A stretch of DNA of 64,000 nucleotides from Trichodelitschia bisporula. Taxonomy: Eukaryota; Ascomycota; Dothideomycetes; Phaeotrichales; Phaeotrichaceae. The translations under genes and the position numbers were made by a program. Position 1 is the first letter of the stretch. The number at the start of each line of letters is the position of its first letter. The notes beneath the pieces were generated by a model that searched no databases, was not told the DNA's origin, and saw nothing but the letters and a program-made list of their open reading frames with translations. The stretch covers positions 92,455 to 156,454 of the forward strand of contig ML996710.1 in NCBI GenBank assembly GCA_010356995.1. The letters run 5' to 3'. Of this stretch, positions 54,206 to 64,000 are shown piece by piece.

Positions 54206-54718
54206 CGGTTAAGAGGGGCCCTCCAACGGCCCAGCGGCGAACGACCAGCCCCGACGCGGCGTCTCCAGCTCCCGAAGGCGACGAGACTACGACTCATATC
54301 CCCTGCGCTCGCCGTCTTCGAAGATCAGTTTCTCCACGTTTCCTGATTCTCGAAATCGCTGAAGGTGGGCCGGACTACGAGACATAAGCCGGCGATGGAT
54401 GAGGGCATATGGGGGCTTGCGCTTATTGCGGCTTGGACGCGTCGCTCACGGCGGGTTCAATACCACAATACCAAGTTCTTGCTGGGCGACGCAATCATAG
54501 CTTTTGGCTTACGGACGCTCCGTTGTCTCGTCGTGTTGCGTGTTGGTATAATTCTCGTGGCGGGAGGCTGACGCGGCTCAGATGGGCCACCCTGTCCGGC
54601 CAGTAGCTTGTGACGCACTCCGAATCGGCGACTCCAGCTCCCGAGCAGCGGTGGGATTACGACTATGAAGGCCCTGGGTCCGCACTCTTCGAACTCTGCT
54701 TCTTCCCTCTTCCTACTA
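54206..54718. other. No gene recognised
   Basis: GC-rich unique sequence with two related short segments (CTCCAGCTCCCGA near 54265 and 54630). Confidence 0.4.
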
Positions 54719-54802
54719 TTGAAAGGTGATGCGCGATCAACAGAAACGTCACTGCATCACAAGTTGGACCGAAGGTCTGTCCATGAACAAGTTGCTTGAT
54801 TG
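54719..54802 (-). mobile_element. LTR fragment, family F1
   Basis: In reverse complement it matches the last ~85 bp of the solo LTR at 18590-18775 (GACCTTCGGTCCAACTTGTG and the CACCTTTCAA end). Confidence 0.8.
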
Positions 54803-55029
54803 TCAGAGGTGGGGATCCCGAGTCTACTTATACTCGAGCCCTGTGGCTGGAACTGGGTAAGGCTGAATACAGCCACCGCATTCCAACACCTACCTTTCGA
54901 AATAGTAGTGCATTGTTCAGACTGCCAGATATCAGCTCACTGTTCACAACAGTCTACACAGCATCGCAATACTCACAGCTTATACGTCGTACTCACTACA
55001 CATTCAAACCATCATCACCACACTCTCTC

Positions 55030-55488
55030 ATGGCGCTAAATCTCAGCTCTTCGGCCCCGGATGAGATGGCTGAGAAAATCATGTACCCTTTTCTATTCAT
55101 AATGGCTTCAATCGTCGCCGTGATTATTTTGCGGGGTGCCAGACATCTGCCAGGCCCTAAAAAAGACTTAGCTTGGTTGATGTATGTTGTGGCCGCTGAG
55201 TTTCTCATCCTGGGTTTTATACCTCTGGCGTTGTCTCCTTATTTGTCCCTGCTTGCTCGTTGTGCTGCTGCTTGCTGTTTTCCACTGTTTGTTGCCTTGG
55301 AGTTTCGTTTCTGCATCCTCCCTGGATCGAGAGCGCTGCAGATGATGAATGAGCGAAATGTAGCGGGTTTTCTTCACCCGGAGGCCGCACCCCAACTCCG
55401 ACGCCGCGATGACATACGCAGATTTCGACGCCGGCACCGGCCCAAGGCGAGGGTGTTTATGCCATGGATGCGAAATGAGCCTCGATGA
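55030..55488 (+). CDS. Small three-helix membrane protein, 152 aa
   Basis: A single exon from the ATG at 55030; an upstream in-frame extension exists, but this ATG has the better context after a CA/CT-rich leader. Residues 18-35 (YPFLFIMASIVAVIILRG), about 47-67 (LMYVVAAEFLILGFIPLA) and about 70-92 are hydrophobic helices. The last 45 residues are Arg-rich (RRRDDIRRFRRRHRPKAR) and probably cytoplasmic. No family is recognised. It converges on the AMP-binding ligase gene, whose stop lies 277 bp away. The composition and length suggest a real, perhaps lineage-specific protein. Confidence 0.6.
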   Translation: MALNLSSSAPDEMAEKIMYPFLFIMASIVAVIILRGARHLPGPKKDLAWLMYVVAAEFLILGFIPLALSPYLSLLARCAAACCFPLFVALEFRFCILPGSRALQMMNERNVAGFLHPEAAPQLRRRDDIRRFRRRHRPKARVFMPWMRNEPR

Positions 55489-55765
55489 CGATTAAGAGTC
55501 AAGGAAGCGCGGTGGAGCCACAACCCGGACAATGCCGGAACTGCCGAGCAGCGATCTCGGTATCAAGTTAAAGCACCACTCAGCCTGAGTACGTGTGCCG
55601 GGCTCCGACCCGGGACTGCGCTGCATGGCCGGGCTCACGGTTTAGTTACGGAATCGGCATACGGTTCGTACAGAGTCGTCGCATTCATACGTACGTAGAC
55701 TCATCATCAGCTTCGTCCAGACCCGGCATGTACACGCCAGCCCAAACGCCTTCCCCCCCAGGCCG

Positions 55766-57543
55766 CTATCCACAAACCCTCGTCAAGCGCATCATGTTCC
55801 TTAACGCATCCTTCATCCTCCTCTGAACCGTCTTCCTCTCCATCGGTTTCTCAACCGTCGCCACACTCTCACTCTTCTCACTCTCCGTCACCTCCATAAC
55901 AACAACCGCCTCCCCCTCCGTCTTCGGCCGCTCATTCTTCGCCTCCTCTCGTAACACCCTCCGCAACACCTTGCCAGTCGGATTCTTCGGAATGCAATCC
56001 ACAAACACAACCTCTTCAGGCACCTTATACCTCGCAAGCCTCTCCCCCGTCCACTGCCGCACTTCCTCCGCACTCACCCCCCCTCCCCCCGCAGCCCGGA
56101 CTACATACGCCCGCGGCACCTCCCCGCTCCCATCCCCCAACTCCACACCCACGACAGCAGCATCCGCGACCCCGGGATGCGCAAGAATCACACCCTCAAC
56201 CTCAGCCGGGGAAACCTGCCACGCGCGCACCTTCAGCAAATCCTTCGCGCGATCGACCACCCACACCTTCCCCCCCTCCTCGCGGCCTACATCCCCAGTC
56301 CGCAACCACCCATCCCCCCACGCCGCCGCGCTCGCTTCCTCGTTGCGTAAATAGCCCAGCATGAGCGCTGGCCCGCGCACCAGCAGTTCGCCATCGCTGG
56401 CGACGCGGACGGTGTACCCGGGGAGAACGCACCCGACGCTGTCGTCCGGGGTATCGGCCAGGCGGCCGGCAGTTACCCACCCGGCCTCTGTCATGCCCCA
56501 TACGGGCTGGATGGCGGCATTCGGGTGCAGCGCGCGGAGCAAGGGTTCGCGATTCGGACGCGCAAGCTGCGCGCCGCCGAACCAGACTTGGCGGAGGGAG
56601 CGCAGGGTGCCAGACGTGGCCGCTGTATTTGCACCCAGCGCTACGATGGTAGGGGGCGCGAGGTATGTCTCCGTAATGCCGTGGGTGGACACCGTGGCTA
56701 TGAAGGACGGGATATCGAGGCGGGGCGCGATGTATGTCGGTATGCGGGACCGGATGGAAGAGGGCACGATGGGTGTTGAGAAGACGTGAAACGGTGGAAG
56801 CGCGGTCAGGCGAATTGGTGTGTAGGGCAGGGTTGCGGCGGAGGAGGACAAGAAGGAGGCTTGCGAGACGTGGTAGCTGTGCGGCAGGATGGCGGCTTTG
56901 GGCAGCCCCGACGTACCGCTTGTGCTGGCGTAGTGGGCCGGTGCGGTCGCGGGGTCGGCGGGGATGATCCACGACCTCTCGTTGGGGGCGAGGAGGGATG
57001 TCCATGATTGCACGCCCGGGGTTGTGGAGCTGGGTGCGAGATCGAATTGGTACACGGCGGACGGGGGGAGACCGCATTGCGCGGCGGCGGCGAGGGTGCT
57101 GGGCAGCAGGGCGGGCGCGGCGATTATGAGTTTGGGTTGCGTGAGCGCGATATGGTGCGCTAGTTCGGCGGGCTTGTACGCGGGGTTGACGCCTGTGAAG
57201 ATGCCGCCGCAGCCCATGATGCCGAAGTACAGCACGCTGTAGAAGACCTGTTGGCGCTTGTTAGTGGGAAGAGTGGGGGCGGAGGTGGAGAGGGGACGCA
57301 CATCGTTGAAGGCGTTGACGAGGACGCAGTCGCCTGGGCCGATGCCTGTGTCTTGCAGACCGGCGATGAGGCGGCGGACTTGCGAGCGGAGTTGCGCGGT
57401 GGAGAGACTACGGGTTGGGTCCGCTGCGTCGATGAGGATCTGGCATCGTCAGTACGCTTCCGCGGCGACAAAGAACAATGGAGACCTACGGGCTTGTCCG
57501 CCTGGACATCCGGATCGGCAAACGTCCAACTGAGCAAATCCAT
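55766..57543 (-). CDS. AMP-binding acyl-CoA ligase (4-coumarate:CoA ligase-like), 557 aa
   Basis: Three exons: 57543-57490, 57439-57302 and 57247-55766. Intron 1 (50 bp) has GTAGGT, ACTGAC and CAG; intron 2 (54 bp) has GTGCGT, ACTAAC and CAG; both joins keep the frame. The ANL-superfamily motifs are present: P-loop TSGTSGLPKA (about residues 173-182), WGMTEAG (314-320), TGDVG with the ribose-binding Asp (about 383), and PTGKVLRR with the catalytic Lys near 490. It should activate a carboxylate with ATP and pass it to CoA. Substrate is unknown; the 4CL-like layout points to aryl or fatty acids. There is no C-terminal peroxisomal SKL and the tail (about 40 residues) is Glu/Lys-rich. It is divergent from the TmpA-like gene. 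Confidence 0.9.
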
Positions 57544-57944
57544 AGCTGCGTGGTCGACGATCGCAAACCAGGGAGCGGAGCGCGGGGGCGTAGTTTAAGA
57601 AAAACAGCCAGACACACAATGACCTGAGAAAGAGAGAGGACCGCGGCTGGCGTCCGCGCTTGCGCAGCACTGTTTGCTCAAGCGTCTTGTCCTGCAGGTG
57701 CGGGGGCGTTCTGCACCTCCCCTCCGGTCTCTCCCCACCTCGATCACCAGCGCAGCACCTTTTACCGCATTCGGACGCCCGGTTTTACGGCGAATGGCAA
57801 GGCGACGGGCAGCGCGTGTTGGCGCGAGGAATCCCGATGACCTGAATCGAGGGAAAGAGACGCGCGGATCGGCGCGCGATAATAGAGTGCCGGATTGGGG
57901 AGGGCGCGTGTGAGAGGCCTGGTTACGTGAGAGCTGGGCTCCGC

Positions 57945-58027
57945 TGAGCGTATGTCAGAGCCAGGCGTGCGTATGTGAGAGCCAGGCGTGCGTATGTGAG
58001 AGCCAGGCGTGCGTATGTGAGCCAGGC
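57945..58027. repeat. 21-bp tandem repeat, about four units
   Basis: Units of GAGAGCCAGGCGTGCGTATG type; the central two are identical. Confidence 0.85.
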
Positions 58028-58152
58028 CCCGCGTTCCATACAGTACGGTAGGGATGTCACTCTGCGCGCGGGTTATGTTTTGCCTTTTCCCCGCCGCCGT
58101 TCCGTCTCACTGAGCTCAAGGCACTGACGCGCTGATCGCGCGCCGATCCGGC

Positions 58153-58154
<2 letters not shown>

Positions 58155-58193
<39 letters not shown>
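58155..58193. repeat. (GAC)13 microsatellite
   Basis: A perfect trinucleotide run of 39 bp in the ligase/TmpA-like intergenic region. Confidence 0.95.
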
Positions 58194-59405
58194 AGGTCTC
58201 CGGAACTCTGGCCGCGGGCAGGATGACAGTGCGACGTCGCCGGCGGCCTCCCAGCCTCGTCTCATCGCGGCCGCACTATCACCTTCTTCGCTCCCACGAA
58301 GGATACGAAGCCGTCCCAACGTGGCGCCAACGCACCAATAATCCCACCGTCCTTCTTCCCGGCCGTTAATCTGGGGGACGGCCCGATTCAGAACTCTACG
58401 TGCGGCGATTGGACGGTGAGCGCCCGTGGCGTTCGGCGTGACTTGCCCGCGATCTTTTTGCAGATTCTGCTGCATCGCGGAGTTCGTCGCCTGCCTGTTT
58501 GGGCCGGCGAGAGTCGTGAGAAACAGGCGATCAAGAGCGCAGCATCGGCTTGTGAAAGGCGCTGGGTAATGATGCGGCCGTCCTCTTCGAGCGGCGCGCG
58601 TCTGGAGCGGCTGTCATGCTGCGGCGCAACGCTGATCGCCGCCGGGGAGGGGGGCGCGTCTCAACGGCCGCGATCACCACGGGGAAGGCCGGAGGATCAA
58701 GCAGGTCGAAACTGCTCTCTCCTCCAAATCCTACGCAGACTGTACCACCATCCCGCCGCAGCAGCGCTGAACCGCGATACTCGCACTCACCCCACGCCCG
58801 GCCGCGCGCTTGCCAGCCCCCCCCCCGCCACGGAACAAGAAAACCGCCCCCCCGCGCATCATCCCCAAACAGGCCTAAAGGGGCCAAAACCCATCTGCGG
58901 CAGCGCTGCCGCGCACCCCGGCGCAGAAGGTTCGAAAACACTCAACGCTTCGCTGTGGGCGCCGGGGCGCTCAACCCCAGCCCCCGCGCCTTCGAGGCCG
59001 GGCCTGGTCGGCCTCACTCCACCACCACGCGCGGGCCTATCGCGGCCTTCAGAACCGGCGCGCCCTCTAATCCCGCAGGAACAGGTACACCGGGACGCTA
59101 ATTCGCGGTCGAGGAACGCGGCCTCTGGTTGGCGGCCACCTGCCGCCTTCGCGCAGCGGCCGACGCGACTAATTCGGTTTACGCTGCGCCGGCCGCCGCG
59201 CATGCAACGCTATGCGAGGCTGCTGCGAGGCTGCTGCGCGACGGCGCACGGCTCGGCTGGGATGCGCAAGGCCGGGTTTTGACCGCTTGGGCGTCCGTGG
59301 TGCGGGGCGCGAAGGGTGGACTTGGGGTGGGGTGAGTCGAGGCGGGAGGTTTTAATCCTCTGGCTCGCATGTGGTGCGAATTGCTGGGTTGGAATTTTCG
59401 TCACA

Positions 59406-61160
59406 ATGGAGTCTAATCCCACGATGCCGTCGTCGCAACCGCCCGTCGATGCGCCGCACCCCACCGACACGCCTCTCTCGGTCCTCGATACAACCGCCTC
59501 GCCGACACCTCTCAGCGCCTGCAGTGAAGATGGCCGGATACACGAGCCTGCGGCTCCAGGCGCGCCGACGTGGGTCCTTCCGCCGCAGAGTGCGGAGGAG
59601 TTGAGACGGCATGAGGCGGGCTTCAGCGCGTTCGATTTCGCGTCGTATGCTTCGCGCCTCGCTCCCAACCATCGCGACAGCACGGTCTCCGGGCTGACCC
59701 TCACCGGCGCGCCCTTCGCCTCGGCCTCGGATCTCGAGAAAGGCGGCCGGGAGGGCGTGGACAAGCCCCGCCCGGCGCATGTGCGGCATGAGAGCGTGGC
59801 CAGCGTTGCGAGTTATAGCAGCAGCTGGACGGATCTCACGGTCACTGTCCCGGCGCCGCGACAGGCGAAGCTTGTGCGCAATGCGAGGCACAAGGGGTTT
59901 ACGGTGTACCGGCGCCTCTTCAGCGTCGTTTTCTTTGCGAACCTCGCGGCTCTCCTCGCGCTCCTCATCACGCGCGCCCGCTCGTCCAAAACCCTCCCGC
60001 AATCCGAGGCCGCGACCGCTGCGGCAGCGAACATCGCCCTTGCAGTCTGGATCCGGCAGGACTACGTCGTGAACGCTTTATTCCGGGTATTCTGGGCCGT
60101 CCCGCACTCCGCGCCTCTCTGGCTTCGGGCGCGCGTGGCGAAGGTATACGAGCACGGGGGCGTACACAGCGGGGCTGGAGCCGCGGGGACAATGTGGTTC
60201 GTCCTCTTCACCGTCCTCCAAACCCGCGCCTTCGTTCTCGCAGGCCACACCGGGACCGCGGTACTAGCCATCGCATACGTCCTCCTCGCGCTCCTCCTCT
60301 GCATCCTGATATTCGCGTACCCCCGCCTACGCTTCACAAGCCACAACACCTTCGAAGCCTCGCACCGCTTCGCCGGCTGGACCGCCGTGGCCCTCTTCTG
60401 GGCACTCTTCATCCTCCTCGCGCGCAGCATAGCCTCTACATCCCACCGGAGACTATCAGCTGTTCTGGTCCGCGAACCGACGTTTTGGCTGCTGGTGTTT
60501 ATCACGGCGCATATCATCCTCCCCTGGCTGCGCCTCCGCAAGTGGACGTTTACGCCTACGGTCCTCAGTCCGCACGCGCTGAGGCTGGACTTCGCGACTC
60601 CGCTTCCGCCGCTGAGCGGCCTGGCGATTAGCAGCAGTCCGCTGCGCGAGTGGCACCCGTTCGCTACGTTTCCCGACCCCGTGGGGGGAGGGGGGAGCAT
60701 GATCGTCAGCAACGCAGGCGACTGGACCGCATCTCAAATCCGCGACCCCAAGAGAGCGTACTGGGTCAAAGGGCTGCCCAAAACCGGTGTCTTGTCCATG
60801 GCCTTCTGCTTCCGCTCCGTCGTGGTCGTGACCACCGGGTCCGGAATCGGGCCCTGCCTTTCCTTCCTGCGCGAGCCGAGGAGGAAGACCGCGTGCAGGG
60901 TGTTCTGGAGCACGCCCCGGCCGCTGGAGACGTATGGGACGGATGTGTGTGAGTCAGTTCGGAAAGCGGATGAGCAGGCTGTGGTGGTGGATACGAAGGT
61001 GTCTGGTAGGCCGGATATGGTGGCCGTGACGTGGGCGCTGTTTACGGAGAGTGGGGCGGAGGCGGTGTTTGTTATTTCTAATCCAAGGGTGACGAGGAAG
61101 GTGGTGTATGCGATGGAGGCGAGGGGGGTGCCGGCTTTTGGGCCGGTTTGGGATAGCTAG
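59406..61160 (+). CDS. TmpA-like integral membrane flavoprotein, 584 aa
   Basis: A single exon; the ATG at 59406 (context TCACAATGG) is preferred to an in-frame ATG at 59316. Residues 1-160 are a hydrophilic, Ser/Pro-rich N-terminus. Then come about six hydrophobic helices (about 170-188, 207-225, 262-280, 284-304, 324-340 and 358-376), a REWHPFATFPDP stretch (about 414-425) in the position of an FAD-binding HPFT-type motif, and VVTTGSGIGPCLSFLR (about 475-490), a dinucleotide-binding loop. This layout matches the TmpA family of fungal membrane proteins, distant relatives of ferric reductases; TmpA affects asexual development in Aspergillus nidulans. His residues at 313 and 320 could be haem ligands, but the classic four-His pattern is not evident. 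Role here is inferred from family. Confidence 0.75.
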   Translation: MESNPTMPSSQPPVDAPHPTDTPLSVLDTTASPTPLSACSEDGRIHEPAAPGAPTWVLPPQSAEELRRHEAGFSAFDFASYASRLAPNHRDSTVSGLTLTGAPFASASDLEKGGREGVDKPRPAHVRHESVASVASYSSSWTDLTVTVPAPRQAKLVRNARHKGFTVYRRLFSVVFFANLAALLALLITRARSSKTLPQSEAATAAAANIALAVWIRQDYVVNALFRVFWAVPHSAPLWLRARVAKVYEHGGVHSGAGAAGTMWFVLFTVLQTRAFVLAGHTGTAVLAIAYVLLALLLCILIFAYPRLRFTSHNTFEASHRFAGWTAVALFWALFILLARSIASTSHRRLSAVLVREPTFWLLVFITAHIILPWLRLRKWTFTPTVLSPHALRLDFATPLPPLSGLAISSSPLREWHPFATFPDPVGGGGSMIVSNAGDWTASQIRDPKRAYWVKGLPKTGVLSMAFCFRSVVVVTTGSGIGPCLSFLREPRRKTACRVFWSTPRPLETYGTDVCESVRKADEQAVVVDTKVSGRPDMVAVTWALFTESGAEAVFVISNPRVTRKVVYAMEARGVPAFGPVWDS

Positions 61161-62330
61161 TCTTTTGGATTTGGGGGGTTTGGGGATGGCGTTTGGATTG
61201 GGTTTGGATTGGGTGCGAGATGGACGATGGATGATGGACTGGATGTGAGACGGACACCGTGAGCGATGGGCTACACGCGAGATGGATTACGGGCATGTAC
61301 ATGACGATCTATGCACACGATACGACTAGCTAGCACGATAGCACGACGCACACGCAGCGCAATGCGAATATGATACCCTCACTCATCACTGTTTTCCCTG
61401 CGGCCCTAATCCTCGAAGATGGTTTGGGAGCGAGATCAATCGGACTCATGATAGATTTTGGACATGTACACGACGGCGGATGGGCACGTTCGAGCAGATG
61501 CGATCCGACAAGCCACGATAATAGCCCTTCGTCGCCACAGCGTAACGCAACAGTGATACTCTCACATCCCAGCGTCCCGTCCATGGCGACCTACAGCCAC
61601 GACACCACCCACGACGGAGAAGCTCGCACAACAGCCCACCTCCGCCATAGTACACTGTACCGCAACCCCAAATCCCGCTCCCTTACGTCCCTAACCCACC
61701 CGAGCCAATGATACCTACGTCCCGCCGTCCACCTTGCCAGATCGCGTACCACCAGCCCGTACAACCACCCCGTACCACCGCCCCGTACCACCAGATCTGG
61801 TACAACACCCCACTCCCCTCACAAGGCTCACGTCGCACCCACCCATTCCACAAACCCAACCCCGCCTTCCCACAACCCAAAACAGAATGCCAACAACAAG
61901 GGATGAGCTCAGCGCCCGCAAGGCTGCTGTCCCACCCCTCAAAACAGAACGGGACGTCCAAGGCTTCAGCCTTGCAGTCAGAACAGCACGGGACGCCCAA
62001 GGCTTCAGCCTCAGGTCAGTAAGGCTACCGTAAACTCAGCGCAAGGCTGCTCACAAACAAGGCAACCTCGTTCGCTGCCTGTGGCGTACGCCCCGCCCAC
62101 GTCGATGGGTGGGATGAGAAAGTGGCGCGATCGGGATCGGGCCTCGAGGAGGGCGGGGCAGGCCGCTCATTCAAGCTCGAAGCGCGCGGTTTAAACGGCT
62201 ACCAGGGGCGGGATGACGAACCCGGGGCGTGGAGGGGTGAGGAGGGGCAGGATTGGAGCACGGCGGGGGGAAGCGTTAGGGCAAGCAGGGTGTAGAACGG
62301 TTGATGAAGAACGCATGTGCAAGTAGGCCG
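61161..62330. other. No gene recognised; low-complexity 3' flank
   Basis: Starts with TTTGGATTGGG-type short repeats (61170-61230), then C/A-rich sequence. A partial duplication around CCCAAGGCTTCAGCCT occurs at about 61960 and 61990. Open frames are compositional. Confidence 0.4.
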
Positions 62331-62480
62331 CGATGCTGGCCACTGGGACGGTGGATGCTGGCCACTAGGACGGTCGATGCTGGCCACTAGAACGGTCGAG
62401 GAAGACCAAGCATGTGCAAGTCCTCGCCACTAGAACTAGTCCGCGATGCTGGCCCGCGATGTTGGCCACTCGCTCGCGAT
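62331..62480. repeat. Tandem repeat of ~24 bp
   Basis: About four adjacent units of GATGCTGGCCACTAGGACGG type, with two looser copies downstream. Confidence 0.85.
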
Positions 62481-63639
62481 GTGCCCATGGGTAGGTACCA
62501 GTACCCCAGCGTTTTCCGTATCAGGCAAATGCAGCGCGCGCGCCGCGCGACGGGGGTACCGGTACCGTAGTACGGTATAGGGAACCGGGCGGGCGGTCGA
62601 GGCTAGCGGACAGCGGCCAGCAAGAAGCGGGGGCATTTCCGCAGGATTGGTGGATAGACACGATGAAGTTGGCAGCGGGGACCCTTCCGGTGCAGAGATT
62701 GGTGGACCGATCGCTGCAGAGCGAATTAATGTAGTGCTGTTATCGTCAAGAGCGGGACGTTGGTGAGTTGCCGAAATCGAGGCGGGCTGAACTGCGACGC
62801 GGGAAGAGGTCTCATGGGCGGGATACGGTACTCGGGTCCTCGCCCGCGCGCCCGCGCCCTCGATGTACCAAATTTATGCGTAATCAGGCTATCAGCGATA
62901 GGCGGCGGTACGTACCGTAGGGCACCCCCTCAGCCAGCCCGCGCGGTACGTAACGCCCCCACTCAGCTTACAGACGGGCCCGACCCCGCATCTAGCGGCC
63001 CCACCCCCGACTCCGCCAGGCCCCACCCCCGCACCCGCATGCGCCACTTCCGCGAACCCTGTTCGGTGCCGGAAGCGCACGCGCCGCGGTTCGTGAGGCG
63101 GTGTGGAGCGGCGGACCGAGGGCCGATTGAAGGGACGTACCGTGGCGGGGAAGGGACCTGCCGTGAGCGGGAAGGATTGCGTTCAAATCGAGGTGGGTAA
63201 GGGGATCGGTCGGGGATATCTCGGACTTGGCGGCGGGGCGCGAGGCTGGAGGGTGTGAGCCGGTCAGGCTGAACTTGAAGAGTGTGTGCAATTGAGGTGT
63301 GTTGCGATGGCTTGGTGCTGCGAGGTGGACGCAGACCCGGATTCAGCACAAGCTGCAGGCATCGCGGCTGCGTCGCGGGTGTGCCTGTTACCAAATGGGG
63401 GCGGGTGAAGGCCGCTTTGGTGGGTGCGGCTAATCCCTACCGGATGGAGGCGTTCAAGCGCCGGATTAAGTTTGTGGATCGGCGGCTGGTTTGGGTATGA
63501 TCGGGGCGATCCCGGCGCCGGTGAGACGACGGCGATGTGGTGAGATGGCTGGGAATGGGTTGGATGATCTGATGCTGAGGTGATCTGACTGCCGGTTGGT
63601 GCTGGTGGTGAACATAGACTGTACTTGCTGCATCTACGT
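62481..63639. other. No gene recognised; GC-rich with repeated GTACCG/CGGTAC motifs
   Basis: Palindromic GGTACCGGTACC-type stretches occur near 62555 and GTACGTACCGTA near 62912. No supported coding frame. Confidence 0.4.
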
Positions 63640-63855
63640 CCCGCTGGGGAGAACGAGGCAAGCGGTCTCTCTGCGGTGTAGAAACCTGGTAAGGGCAAGG
63701 CAAACGGTCCCAATGCGGTGCAGACAGCTGGTGGGAAAAAAGCAAGCGGGCTTACTGAGGTGCAGACAGCCGATGAGAACAAGGCAAGCGGCCTCGCTGC
63801 GGTGCAGAAAGTTGGTGAGAACAGGGCAAGCGGCCTCACCACGGTACGGAGAGCA
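63640..63855. repeat. Minisatellite, about five units of ~43 bp
   Basis: Each unit contains AGGCAAGCGGCCTC, GCTGCGGTGCAGA and TTGGTGAGAAC variants. Frames stay open on both strands because the period is near a multiple of three over parts of the array; not treated as coding. Confidence 0.85.
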
Positions 63856-64000
63856 GCTGACGATGTAAATCATAGATGTGGGATGGAGACGATAATGCAA
63901 ATCATGACCTTGAGATGGATGAGGACGGAAATGCAAATCACCTTGCTGCTTCGATGCGCCCAATTCGGCTTTGGTCCGGCCCTTCACAGACATGGACAAG

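Larger units (their letters stand above)
57544..59405. other. Divergent intergenic region, GC-rich, with short repeats
   Basis: The 1.86 kb between the starts of the ligase and the TmpA-like gene must hold both promoters. It contains a 21-bp tandem array and a (GAC)13 run (listed separately). A 288-codon plus-strand frame (58416-59282) is Pro/Arg/Ala-rich with no domain and is taken as compositional. No clear TATA box was found for either gene. Confidence 0.5.

Noticed and set aside
55585-55640. tRNA-like B-box pattern
   Set aside because: The T-arm resemblance (CCGGGCTCCGACCCGGG) lacks a matching acceptor stem, D arm and anticodon arm.
58416-59282. 288-codon plus-strand frame
   Set aside because: Pro/Arg/Ala-rich translation of GC-rich intergenic DNA, no domain; competing frames exist on both strands.
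63640-63855. CRISPR-like regular repeats (also at 62331, 57945 and 29843)
   Set aside because: Repeats are contiguous or imperfect without unique spacers, in eukaryotic DNA; they are minisatellites.

Overview
The window reads as nuclear DNA of a filamentous ascomycete. The evidence is: short introns with GTAAGT or GTATGT donors, CTNAC-type branch points and CAG/TAG acceptors; GC-rich exons; an intronless tRNA-Ala; several Ty1/Copia-type families; and host genes of fungal type (a TmpA-like membrane flavoprotein, an acyl-CoA-ligase-type enzyme, a secreted GH-A clan glycosidase). The species cannot be told from the sequence.

Layout. 1-0.93 kb: 3' part lost, a Ser/Thr-rich single-pass membrane protein on the minus strand. 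1.1-5 kb: no intact gene, but short remnants of host exons (ARID, JmjC) mixed with LTR pieces and a minisatellite. 5-18 kb: nested, broken Copia elements, three of them folded back into long inverted repeats. 18.6-25 kb: solo LTRs and a stretch of host-exon remnants (mitochondrial aspartate/glutamate carrier EF-hands, a TOS1-like piece). 25.1-32.4 kb: a small spliced gene, a degenerate tandem repeat, the glycosidase, a solo LTR and tRNA-Ala. 32.9-38.0 kb: one full-length but broken Copia element on the minus strand, with an internal inverted segment and a 214-bp solo LTR inside it. 38-50 kb: no intact gene; solo LTRs, a LINE ORF1 remnant and a collage of host-exon fragments, the clearest at 48.6-49.4 kb, where aspartate aminotransferase, HAD hydrolase, malate dehydrogenase and an unidentified gene follow one another within 800 bp on one strand. 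50-54.8 kb: tandem repeats and one doubtful spliced gene. 55-61.2 kb: the best gene island: a small three-helix membrane protein, then a divergent pair made of a three-exon AMP-binding ligase (minus) and a TmpA-like protein (plus). 61.2-64 kb: GC-rich, gene-free, with minisatellites.

How it fits together. The only genes whose arrangement suggests joint function are the divergent ligase/TmpA-like pair, which share a 1.86-kb intergenic region. Elsewhere the picture is of a repeat-rich compartment. Four Copia families carry the same half-tRNA primer site (GGTTATGAGCCCGG, complementary to the anticodon region of initiator tRNA-Met). Several solo LTRs keep perfect 5-bp target duplications. The host-exon remnants all lie on the minus strand, keep introns (so they were copied as DNA), and sit in sequence unusually rich in the hexamer TATATA. 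That collage, the recurrent palindromes, and a nearly T-free 540-nt loop inside one palindrome are the least explained structures here.
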